Source: an uncultured Lachnospiraceae bacterium (lineage in GTDB: Bacteria; Bacillota; Clostridia; Lachnospirales; Lachnospiraceae). Taken from it: 13,231 nt of DNA. Below, piece after piece: positions 1 to 6,445 of this stretch (its first letter is position 1; each line of letters opens with the position of its first letter). Both the position numbers and the translations under genes were made by a program. The notes below the pieces were generated by a model. That model had not been told where the DNA came from, did not search any database, and saw only the letters and a list, made by a program, of their open reading frames with translations. The stretch lies in assembly GCA_900555195.1 (NCBI GenBank), contig USKC01000054.1, positions 1 through 13,231 of the forward strand, in the 5' to 3' direction.

Positions 1-212
1 GATAACTTGCTGTGAGGATTGTTATACTATAAAGACGTTTGAAAGGGGAAAAGTGTTGGGAGAAAAAAAGAAAAATTTGAAAAATCGCATTCATTTGGCG
101 GTCCTGCCGGAGTGCGTATGTCAGACAGGTCTTGGCAGGGCAGTCAAACTGGTATCGCGAAATCAGAACAAAGGATGAAAGCAGAAGGGATGCAGGCTTT
201 GTGCGCCCCTAT

Positions 213-252
213 AAAAAATGATTCCAGGCCGGCAGAATTTTCCGGCCTGGAA
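213..252 (-). terminator. Intrinsic terminator of gldA
   Basis: A perfect 11-bp stem (TTCCAGGCCGG at 222-232 paired with 242-252) closes a 9-nt loop. On the minus strand it is followed after three bases by six T residues (complement of A213-A218). It begins 15 nt after the gldA stop codon, so it fits a Rho-independent terminator for that gene. No comparable T-run exists on the plus-strand side. Confidence 0.9.
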
Positions 253-266
253 CTGTCTTGGCGTTT

Positions 267-1367
267 CTAGATTTCTCCGAGGAAATACCGTCCGTATCCG
301 TCCGCTGCCAGGATCGCCGCACAGACCTTCTCAGGAGTCACCTCAAAGGGCATGTTGTGGAGGGTATCCGTTTCTGCGCAGGCTGCGGTGGCGACAGCCA
401 TGATCTTGTCCTGTGTGACCGTTTCGATTCCCAGTTCTTTCAGCGTGACAGGAAGCCCCACTTCGATACAGAAATCGATCACATCTTCCAGTTCTTCTTC
501 CGGCACATCTTCCAGAACGAGCTGAACGATGGTTCCAAAAGCGACTTTTTCACCGTGATACATGCTGTGGCATTCTTCCAGAACGGTGAACCCGTTGTGG
601 ATAGCATGCGCTCCTGCCAGGCCGCCGCTTTCAAAGCCAATGCCGGAGAGCAGCGTGTTGGCCTCAATGATTTTCTCCACAGCGCTGGTGCAGGCGCCGG
701 ACTCCAGCGCGATTTTCGCCTTTACGCCTTCTTCCATCAGAGTGTCAAAACAGAGCTTTGCCAGCGCGTGTGCGGCCAGTGTGCCGTGTCCGCCTGCGCA
801 GGTTAGCGCATCCTTCGCTTTGCAGGCCCGCGCTTCAAAATAGGTGGCAAGCGCATCTCCCATGCCGGATACGGTCAGACGAACCGGAGAGTTGGCAATG
901 ACCTGTGTGTCCATCAGCACCATGTCAGGGTTGGAAGGGAGGAAAAGATATTCCTCAAATACGCCATTCGGCGTATAGATTACGGACAGCGCACTGCAGG
1001 GCGCATCCGTGGAAGCGATGGTGGGACAGATGATGACCGGCGTATGCCTGTAATAGGCAACCGCTTTGGCGGTATCCAGGATTTTGCCGCCGCCGATGCC
1101 GATGATCAGATCGCAGCCCTGTTCCTCCATCAGGCCGGACAGGCGGTTGATTTCGTCTTTGCAGCATTCCCCATTAAAATAGTCGAACTGGATGGAGCAA
1201 TCTGTCCCCTCGAAGCTCTTTTCCAGCACGTTTCCCGTTCTCTTATATCCGGACGCGCTGATCAGAAGCAGCGCTTTGCGTCCGTATTCTTTCGCATAGC
1301 TTCCCAGCCGGGAAAGCTCTCCGGCGCCCTGTACATAACGGCCCGGACTGTTTAAAATGTTAGCCAT
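267..1367 (-). CDS. gldA: Glycerol dehydrogenase, NAD-dependent, metal-containing (GldA)
   Basis: Predicted cytosolic enzyme oxidising glycerol to dihydroxyacetone with NAD+ (or the reverse). The 366-residue length is normal for GldA in the iron-containing alcohol dehydrogenase superfamily. An N-terminal Rossmann-like half carries GIGGGKILDTAKA (residues 90-102), the nucleotide-binding loop. The C-terminal helical half has the expected metal ligands: D171 in MGDALATYFEA, H254 in GLAGAHAIHNG and H271 in MYHGEKVAFG. The start is set by GGAGGAA (1374-1380 on the minus strand), 6 nt before the ATG. It appears monocistronic: a sigma-A promoter (1501-1529) and a structured leader lie upstream and an intrinsic terminator downstream. 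No dihydroxyacetone kinase gene is adjacent. Many such enzymes also act on 1,2-diols or hydroxyacetone, so the physiological substrate is inferred. Confidence 0.95.
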   Translation of the reverse strand: MANILNSPGRYVQGAGELSRLGSYAKEYGRKALLLISASGYKRTGNVLEKSFEGTDCSIQFDYFNGECCKDEINRLSGLMEEQGCDLIIGIGGGKILDTAKAVAYYRHTPVIICPTIASTDAPCSALSVIYTPNGVFEEYLFLPSNPDMVLMDTQVIANSPVRLTVSGMGDALATYFEARACKAKDALTCAGGHGTLAAHALAKLCFDTLMEEGVKAKIALESGACTSAVEKIIEANTLLSGIGFESGGLAGAHAIHNGFTVLEECHSMYHGEKVAFGTIVQLVLEDVPEEELEDVIDFCIEVGLPVTLKELGIETVTQDKIMAVATAACAETDTLHNMPFEVTPEKVCAAILAADGYGRYFLGEI

Positions 1368-1406
1368 AACCCGTTCCTCCTATATCTATACCCTTGTTTT
1401 TGTGCG

Positions 1407-1485
1407 GCACCGCCTTGATTGAGCCGTAGGCATCCGAAATAGAATGCCTTCCGGCTGCAGTTTTGATCGGTTCAAAAGGCGGTGC
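1407..1485 (-). ncRNA. Candidate structured 5' leader RNA (three-way junction) of gldA
   Basis: Read on the minus strand, the start of the predicted gldA transcript can fold as follows. P1 pairs GCACCGCC with GGCGGTGC (8 bp, 10 bp if no P2 forms). P2 is TTTTGA-ACCGA-TCAAAA (6 bp, 5-nt loop). P3 is AGCCG/CGGCT continued by AGGCAT/ATGCCT with a 10-nt loop. Linkers are CTGC between P2 and P3 and about 7 nt between P3 and P1. The element begins within about 10 nt of the predicted transcription start and ends 39 nt before the ATG. It is not followed by a T-run, so it is not a simple terminator. I do not recognise it as a known riboswitch class. That it is functional and ligand- or protein-binding is inference. 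Confidence 0.5.
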
Positions 1486-1500
1486 AGCAGTTTCATCTTC

Positions 1501-1529
1501 ATTGTATCGGGAGGGGTGGAGGCTGTCAA
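1501..1529 (-). promoter_or_regulatory. Sigma-A promoter of gldA
   Basis: On the minus strand the -35 box TTGACA (1524-1529, perfect) and -10 box TACAAT (1501-1506, five of six) are separated by exactly 17 bp. The predicted start of transcription is near 1494, giving a leader of about 127 nt before the gldA ATG at 1367. Confidence 0.85.
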
Positions 1530-1534
1530 TAAAA

Positions 1535-1568
1535 AGCCTGCGGCCAGGAGGAAGTTTAGCCTGCGGCC
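1535..1568 (-). repeat. Two direct repeats of an 11-mer just upstream of the gldA -35 box
   Basis: The 11-mer GGCCGCAGGCT (minus-strand reading) occurs at 1558-1568 and 1535-1545, 23 bp apart, about two helical turns. The nearer copy ends 5 bp upstream of the -35 box at 1529. Position and phasing fit a binding site for an activator at the gldA promoter, but no regulator is identifiable and the repeats may be chance in GC-rich sequence. Confidence 0.4.
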
Positions 1569-1650
1569 GGATGGGAGTTTCGCTGTTCTGCTCCGGGGGA
1601 GGAAACGTTGGAACAGACAGAAAGGCATGCGGGAGGCAAACGGCGTCCGG

Positions 1651-1842
1651 CTACTTCTTCTGGCGCATGGCTTTCTGCTCTTCTTCGCTCAGTTCCGGCT
1701 GGCCAAAGGGATAGAGTTCCCGGTATGCGTCCAGTTCTTTTTCATTTACGGTTCCGGATGGGATCAGGCCGGTGCAGTCTGTGGAAGATACGGCGCTGAT
1801 ATAGTCTTGATCCTCTGTGATGTTGTAATCCTTGTCTTTCAT
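1651..1842 (-). CDS. Small acidic protein of unknown function (63 aa)
   Basis: I do not recognise a function. The 63-residue product starts at the ATG at 1842, which has AAAGGAG (1849-1854 on the minus strand) 6 nt upstream; a longer reading from 1929 lacks such a site. The chain is hydrophilic, with no signal peptide, membrane segment or cysteine pair. Its middle reads STDCTGLIPSGTVNEKELDA (residues 20-39), followed by YRELYPFGQPELSEEEQ (40-56) and a basic tail. Short clostridial proteins with a similar CTGLIP core followed by an acidic stretch are, from memory, widespread and uncharacterised. It is transcribed toward gldA but lies 283 bp from that gene, which has its own promoter, so cotranscription is not needed. 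No clear promoter or terminator was found for it. Confidence 0.7.
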   Translation of the reverse strand: MKDKDYNITEDQDYISAVSSTDCTGLIPSGTVNEKELDAYRELYPFGQPELSEEEQKAMRQKK

Positions 1843-1952
1843 GAGGTCTCCTTTCGTTATGCGGAAAAAGGATTGTTTAACAGGAACAGTATGCGCGCCG
1901 CACGATCGGATTATGCAAAATGGCAGCAACGGATAACATCAAGCTTTTTATC

Positions 1953-1981
1953 TTGCCCTTTACGAGGACATTTGCTAGACT
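1953..1981 (+). promoter_or_regulatory. Possible promoter for the PARG-ARH fusion gene (and perhaps rarA)
   Basis: TTGCCC (1953-1958) and TAGACT (1976-1981) are 17 bp apart; each matches four of six consensus bases. The predicted start near 1988 would give a leader of about 79 nt. The match is weak and other placements are possible. Confidence 0.3.
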
Positions 1982-2066
1982 GATAAGCATGAAGAAGATA
2001 AGGAACGGAAGGGTTGGTATGTGAGAGAAGGATGGGCTGCGGCGGTAATCCAGAGGGAGGATGCAG

Positions 2067-4142
2067 ATGGGGCGGGATAACAAAGAAGTGCTCAAAGATA
2101 CGATGCGGATTCTGGAACAGGGATATTATGAGGTGAATGGGAAGCGGGTGGATCTGAAGCTTTCCCGGAGGCAGATGAAGCAGACAGCGGTCTATCTGCC
2201 GCAGGATGTGGAGGCCATTTGTTCTGCCAGAGAGTTTCCCCATGTGCATACGATGGGGAGGATTGGCGTCAGCTGTGAGAATATGGACGCCTATGCGCTG
2301 GCGAGAAAACGATATAAGGACTGCTTCCATCTGTTTTTCGGGCCTGAAGAGAAAGAGAAGCGGATTCTCGTGCTGAACCTGGCGAATCCGGTCTATCCGG
2401 GCGGCGGGGTCCGGGATGGAGCGAAGGCGCAGGAAGAGGATCTGTGCCGCAGAAGTTCCCTACTGCTTTCCCTGGAAAGCGAGGAAGCGCTTCCTTATTA
2501 TCAATATAATCGCAGCCTGCGGACGCGGATGGGCTCGGATGGGCTCATGATCACGCCGCTGGTGGAAATCATACGGGATGAAAAGGACGAACTGCTGGAA
2601 GAGACCGTGCTTGTATCCGTGATGACCTGTGCGGCCCCGATGGTTGTCCAGGGCAAGGAAGGCCTTGGTGAAGAGGAATATCGCGCGCTGCTGCTGCGGC
2701 GCATCACCGGCATGCTGAAGGCAGCCGCTTATCTGGGGTATAAAGTGCTGATTTTGGGAGCGTTTGGCTGCGGGGCGTTCGGAAATGACGCGAGGGTGGT
2801 GTCCGACCTGTTTTATCAGGCCATGAAGGGATTTGCATATGGAGGGATGGAGGCCGAGGACTTTTTTGAGAGAATTGATTTTGCAGTTCTGGATTCTTCG
2901 GCGGATCAATATAATTACCGGGAATTTGCCAGGAATTTTACCGATTTCTACAGGGATGAGGACAGGGAGATAAGACGGTGCGTACAGGAACGCATGCGGA
3001 AGGAGGAAGCGTATCTGGATGCGATCCAGGGCTGCCTGATGGGAGGGGCCGTCGGAGACGCGCTGGGGTATCCCGTTGAATTTTGGACGGAAAAGGAGAT
3101 TTTTAAAACCTATGGGCCGGAAGGGCTCACCTCTTATGCATTGGATCCAGATTCCGGCAAGGCACTGATTTCTGACGATACGCAGATGACGCTGTTTACG
3201 GCGAACGGCATTCTATGCGGAGAGACCAGGATCGCCCTGCGGGGAATCGGCGGCCCGCCAAGAATCTATGTGGCTGAGGCATATCAGGATTGGCTGAAGA
3301 CGCAGAACCAGCATAGCCCTGGCTGCACGGACGATTCTGAGATAAGGCGGATACGCTGTCGGCTTGCGGACGTGCCGGAACTCTATGCGCGCCGTGCGCC
3401 GGGGAACACCTGCCTGTCTGCGCTGGCTGAAAGAAAAAAACGAGGCGCTGTTTCTGATTATATCGGCAATCCGGTCAATGACAGCAAGGGCTGCGGCGGC
3501 TTGATGCGCGTCGCCCCGCTGGCGCTGAAATACCGCGTGGGAAGCAACTATCGGGGCAGCTTGGAAGACCTGGATCTGGAAGGGGCACAGCTCGCGGCGA
3601 TCACGCACGGGCATTCCCTGGGCTATATGCCTGCGGCGGTGCTGACCCATGTGATCGGAAGGATCCTGGAAGCGCGCGGGCAGGCGGAGCTGGAAGAAAT
3701 CATTCTGGATGCCCGCAACGCGGCGATAAAGCTTTTTGAAAAAGACGCGCATCTGAAAGAACTGACGGACAAGATCGATCTGGCCGTGGAACTCGCCGGA
3801 AACGGACGGACAGATCTGGAAAATATCCGCCTGCTGGGCGAAGGCTGGGTGGCGGAGGAAACGCTCGGAATCTCCCTTTACTGCGCCCTGAGGCACAGGG
3901 ACGATTTTTCCGCAGGCGTGATCGCCGCGGTAAACCATGGAGGGGACAGCGATTCCACCGGAGCGGTGACGGGAAATATCCTGGGCGCGCTTCTCGGATA
4001 TCGTGCGATAGGAGAGAAATGGAAGGAAAAGCTGGAACTGGCCGATATTATTTGCGAGATGGCGGTCGATCTGTGCCATGGATGCCAGATGGGCGAATAC
4101 AGTTGGTATCAGGATCAGAACTGGTTGGATAAGTATGTATAG
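2067..4142 (+). CDS. Fusion of PARG-type macrodomain (TIGR02452/DUF2263) and ADP-ribosylglycohydrolase (ARH/DraG) domain
   Basis: A 691-residue cytosolic protein predicted to remove ADP-ribose from modified targets with two unrelated folds. Residues about 1-300 are a bacterial poly(ADP-ribose) glycohydrolase-like macrodomain. They carry the signature GGG (112-114) then QEE (122-124) in PGGGVRDGAKAQEE, and the phosphate loop GAFGCGAFGN (231-240). Residues about 317-691 are an ADP-ribosylglycohydrolase with the opening motif GCLMGGAVGDALGYPVEF, first metal site SDDT (369-372), GCGGLMRVAPLA (475-486), GHSLGY (515-520) and second metal site GGDSDST (625-631). All expected catalytic motifs are present, so both halves look active. 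I chose the ATG at 2067 because GAGGGAGG ends at 2060, touching the in-frame ATG at 2061 but 6 nt from 2067. rarA follows 55 nt downstream on the same strand. No ADP-ribosyltransferase gene is nearby, so targets are unknown. Confidence 0.9.
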   Translation: MGRDNKEVLKDTMRILEQGYYEVNGKRVDLKLSRRQMKQTAVYLPQDVEAICSAREFPHVHTMGRIGVSCENMDAYALARKRYKDCFHLFFGPEEKEKRILVLNLANPVYPGGGVRDGAKAQEEDLCRRSSLLLSLESEEALPYYQYNRSLRTRMGSDGLMITPLVEIIRDEKDELLEETVLVSVMTCAAPMVVQGKEGLGEEEYRALLLRRITGMLKAAAYLGYKVLILGAFGCGAFGNDARVVSDLFYQAMKGFAYGGMEAEDFFERIDFAVLDSSADQYNYREFARNFTDFYRDEDREIRRCVQERMRKEEAYLDAIQGCLMGGAVGDALGYPVEFWTEKEIFKTYGPEGLTSYALDPDSGKALISDDTQMTLFTANGILCGETRIALRGIGGPPRIYVAEAYQDWLKTQNQHSPGCTDDSEIRRIRCRLADVPELYARRAPGNTCLSALAERKKRGAVSDYIGNPVNDSKGCGGLMRVAPLALKYRVGSNYRGSLEDLDLEGAQLAAITHGHSLGYMPAAVLTHVIGRILEARGQAELEEIILDARNAAIKLFEKDAHLKELTDKIDLAVELAGNGRTDLENIRLLGEGWVAEETLGISLYCALRHRDDFSAGVIAAVNHGGDSDSTGAVTGNILGALLGYRAIGEKWKEKLELADIICEMAVDLCHGCQMGEYSWYQDQNWLDKYV

Positions 4143-4152
4143 GAGGCATTCA

Positions 4153-4167
4153 GTCGCATATGTGACG
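4153..4167 (+). repeat. Palindromic 14-mer containing the 13-mer shared with the hairpin after rarA
   Basis: GTCGCATATGTGAC (4153-4166) is a near-perfect palindrome with one G/T position. It contains most of CGCATATGTGACG (4155-4167), which recurs exactly at 5610-5622 in the right arm of the hairpin beyond rarA. It lies in the 55-nt gap before rarA, upstream of the rarA ribosome binding site. Confidence 0.55.
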
Positions 4168-4197
4168 GAGGAAAAGAGATAGAGAAAGGGGTCAAAG

Positions 4198-5544
4198 ATG
4201 GATCTGTTTGAGTATATGGCGCAAAGCCAAAAGGAAAAGGAAGCCCCTCTGGCAGCCAGGCTGAGGCCGGAGACGCTGGAAGAAGTGGTGGGACAGCAGC
4301 ACATCATCGGAAAGGATAAACTGCTGTATCGGGCGATCAAGGCGGACAAGCTGGGAAGTGTGATTTTCTACGGGCCGCCTGGAACGGGAAAGACCACGCT
4401 GGCCCGTGTGATTGCGAATACTACCAGCGCCCAGTTCACCCAGATCAACGCCACTGTGGCGGGCAAAAAGGATATGGAAGAGGTGGTGGCAAGGGCGAAG
4501 GAAACCCTGGGCATGTATGGGAAGAAAACCATCCTGTTCATAGATGAGATCCATCGCTTTAACAAGGGGCAGCAGGACTATCTGCTTCCTTTCGTGGAGG
4601 ACGGAACCATCGTCCTGATCGGGGCGACCACGGAAAATCCGTATTTTGAGGTGAACGGGGCGCTGATCTCCCGTTCCATCATCTTTGAACTGAAGCCTTT
4701 GAATAAGGAGGATATCAAAGAACTCCTGCGCAGGGCCGTGGAGGATGAGAAAAAAGGGATGGGCGCCTACGGGGCCGTTCTGGATGCGGACGCTTCGGAA
4801 TTCCTGGCCGAGATGGCGGGCGGAGATGCCAGGCTGGCGCTGAACGCTGTCGAATTGGGAATTCTCACCACGCCCAGGGGAGAAGATGGGAAGATTCACA
4901 TCACGCTGGATGTGGCGGCGGAATGCATCCAGAAGCGGGTGGTGAAGTATGACAAAACAGGGGATAACCATTATGATACGATTTCCGCGTTCATTAAGAG
5001 CATGCGGGGATCAGATCCGGATGCAGCGGTCTATTATCTGGCGAAGATGCTCTATGCAGGGGAGAGCGTGACCTTTATCGCGCGCAGGATCATGATCTGC
5101 GCCTCTGAGGATGTGGGGAACGCGGATCCGCAGGCCCTTCAGGTGGCCGTGGCAGCATCCCTGGCAGTGGAACGCGTCGGCATGCCGGAGGCACAGATCA
5201 TTCTGGCCAACGCGGCGACCTATGTGGCCTGCGCGCCGAAGAGCAATGCGGCGGTATGCGCCATCAGCGAAGCGTCCGCCTGCGTGCAGGAGACGGGCAA
5301 CCTGCCCATTCCGCCGCATCTGCAGGACGCACATTATAAAGGAGCGGCAAAATTGGGACACGGACTGGATTATAAATATGCACATGACTATCCGAACAAT
5401 TATGTAAAACAGCAGTATCTGCCCTATGAACTGAGCGGGAAAGAATTCTACCATCCATCCGGCAACGGCTACGAAGCTAAAATCCGGGAACACATGAAAC
5501 GGATAAAGAAAGAAGCGGAAGAAAAGGAACAGAACAATCCATGA
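4198..5544 (+). CDS. rarA: Replication-associated recombination protein A (RarA/MgsA), AAA+ ATPase
   Basis: RarA is a clamp-loader-related AAA+ ATPase that acts at stalled replication forks and gaps and works as a tetramer. The 448-residue length is typical. Visible parts are Walker A GPPGTGKTT (59-67), Walker B LFIDEIHR (113-120, D116 and E117), sensor 1 GATTENP (142-148) and a candidate arginine finger R159 in ISRS. The C-terminal family region includes GHGLDYKYAHDYPNNYV and QQYLP. The ATG at 4198 is preceded by GAAAGGGG (4183-4190) with a 7-nt gap. It follows the PARG-ARH fusion at 55 nt and may be cotranscribed with it. That would link ADP-ribose removal with fork repair only by proximity, which is weak evidence. 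The tail is lysine- and glutamate-rich, as is common in this family. Confidence 0.96.
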   Translation: MDLFEYMAQSQKEKEAPLAARLRPETLEEVVGQQHIIGKDKLLYRAIKADKLGSVIFYGPPGTGKTTLARVIANTTSAQFTQINATVAGKKDMEEVVARAKETLGMYGKKTILFIDEIHRFNKGQQDYLLPFVEDGTIVLIGATTENPYFEVNGALISRSIIFELKPLNKEDIKELLRRAVEDEKKGMGAYGAVLDADASEFLAEMAGGDARLALNAVELGILTTPRGEDGKIHITLDVAAECIQKRVVKYDKTGDNHYDTISAFIKSMRGSDPDAAVYYLAKMLYAGESVTFIARRIMICASEDVGNADPQALQVAVAASLAVERVGMPEAQIILANAATYVACAPKSNAAVCAISEASACVQETGNLPIPPHLQDAHYKGAAKLGHGLDYKYAHDYPNNYVKQQYLPYELSGKEFYHPSGNGYEAKIREHMKRIKKEAEEKEQNNP

Positions 5545-5567
5545 AAAATGGACTTGCTTATAGATAG

Positions 5568-5634
5568 CCAGCCGGAAAGCGTCACATATGCGGACGAAAG
5601 CAAAGAACCCGCATATGTGACGCTTTCCGACTGG
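5568..5634. repeat. Very long perfect hairpin downstream of rarA
   Basis: Arms 5573-5593 and 5609-5629 are perfect 21-nt inverted repeats around a 15-nt A-rich loop. After one C/A mismatch, four more pairs (CCAG 5568-5571 with CTGG 5631-5634) extend it, so 25 of 26 positions pair. It starts 23 nt after the rarA stop. There is no T-run on either side, so it is not a classical terminator, though it could stabilise or process the rarA mRNA 3' end. The right arm contains the CGCATATGTGACG word also found before rarA. Confidence 0.8.
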
Positions 5635-5686
5635 AATAGCTAAACCACTACAAATACAAAAACGAATACGAATACTCCACCATATC

Positions 5687-5933
5687 CTGACCGAAGAAGA
5701 GAGGTGGAAACAGGGAGGCGGCGTTCTTGGCCGTAGGCCATTCCTGCGGGCCGTATCTTCCTTTCAGAGGCCGTCTAAAAACGTCGGTCCTTACGGAGCG
5801 TCCTTTGCTCCGTTATGTACCGCTACGTTTTTAGCCGAGCGCGAGCGTGCCTCTGAAAGGAAGATACAGCCCACGGGAATGGCCTACGGCCAAGAACGCC
5901 GCCTCCCTGTTTCCCATTTCTTTTTTTGGTCAG
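5687..5933. repeat. Large 247-nt foldback (palindromic) element between convergent genes
   Basis: Core arms 5707-5771 and 5849-5913 are 65-nt inverted repeats matching at 62 positions. The mismatches are transitions, one of which gives a G-U pair. The fold continues outward through wobble-rich pairing to CTGACC (5687-5692) and GGTCAG (5928-5933). Inward, CTAAAAACG (5775-5783) pairs with CGTTTTTAG (5825-5833), and an apical hairpin CGGAGC/GCTCCG (5794-5799/5807-5812) has a 7-nt loop. A T7 run at 5921-5927 on the plus strand could make it terminate rarA transcripts. The right end overlaps the stop codon of the DUF4364 gene. It encodes no protein I can support. It resembles a MITE-like or REP-like palindromic unit; origin unproven. 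With the hairpin at 5568-5634 it accounts for the gene-free stretch 5545-5929. Confidence 0.85.
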
Positions 5934-6445
5934 AACAACTGTTCGGTTAAGTATTGGTAAATTTCTTTGTTTTTTTTCTGCCAGTTATTGCAGATCGACG
6001 CAGCCAGTTCCGGCGTGGGCACACTGATACAGATGCTCACCAGCTCCACATCTTTATCCTTTGCCACCAGCCTTGCTTCAAATTCCCCGTTTACCAGCTT
6101 GTAATAGTTGCTTTGGATGGAGGATTCGTTGCGCATTTCCAGCTTATGGTTTTTGAAGTATTCCTGAATATCCAGCTTAATGGCGTCGCTGATGCGGTTT
6201 TCAAAAAAACGCAGCGTCTCGCGGCCTTCATCGGTCAGCTGCAGCCGGGTCCGGTTCAGGGTGGTTTTGGACTCCGCCAGCCCGGTCTGCACGAGCTCTG
6301 AGATCACCGTCTGCAGCGTGAGAAAGTTCGTGTATTCCTTATCCAGGATGAACTCGCTGATCTGGGCGGTGGTCAGGGGAAAATCAACCCTGTCGAGCAT
6401 ATAGAGCACGATTAATTTATAGAGCGTGGTTGGTTCCTGATTCAT
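5930..6445 (-). CDS. DUF4364 family winged-helix protein, probable DNA-binding regulator
   Basis: A 171-residue protein of the DUF4364 family, common in Lachnospiraceae and relatives. The N-terminal half (about 1-85) reads as a winged helix: LYKLIVLYMLDRVDFPLTTA, a turn before the recognition-helix region LTLQTVISELVQTGLAES, and a wing followed by LQLTDEGRETLRFF. This layout resembles PadR/MarR-type regulators. The C-terminal half (about 95-171) is mixed alpha/beta and may sense a ligand or mediate dimerisation. Its first 29 nt overlap the end of the radical SAM gene, so it is translationally coupled; AAGGA lies about 8 nt before the ATG. It is last in the malic enzyme operon. Its stop codon lies within the end of the 247-nt foldback. 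Its DNA target is unknown. Confidence 0.85.
   Translation of the reverse strand: MNQEPTTLYKLIVLYMLDRVDFPLTTAQISEFILDKEYTNFLTLQTVISELVQTGLAESKTTLNRTRLQLTDEGRETLRFFENRISDAIKLDIQEYFKNHKLEMRNESSIQSNYYKLVNGEFEARLVAKDKDVELVSICISVPTPELAASICNNWQKKNKEIYQYLTEQLF

Noticed and set aside
2..178. Open plus-strand frame running in from the window edge and ending in TGA at 176-178 (58 codons, possible GTG at 53 or TTG at 56 after AGGGG)
   Set aside because: No recognisable similarity; 58 open codons across six frames is not significant. It could be the tail of an upstream gene, which needs sequence to the left.
1386..1628. 80-codon minus-strand open frame between gldA and the 63-aa gene
   Set aside because: It covers the gldA promoter, the direct repeats and the structured leader; no ribosome binding site and no recognisable similarity.
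3213..4349. 378-codon minus-strand open frame opposite the ARH domain and the start of rarA
   Set aside because: It spans two genes with full catalytic motifs on the other strand and has no domain of its own.
2067..5544. Toxin-antitoxin module of the DarTG type built on the macrodomain gene and rarA
   Set aside because: The macrodomain is of the PARG/TIGR02452 type fused to ARH, no DarT-like transferase is present, and rarA is a normal housekeeping gene.
5568..5634. Standard intrinsic terminator for rarA
   Set aside because: The stem is long and perfect, but no T-run follows on the plus strand; described as a hairpin repeat instead. The T7 run at 5921-5927 belongs to the next element.
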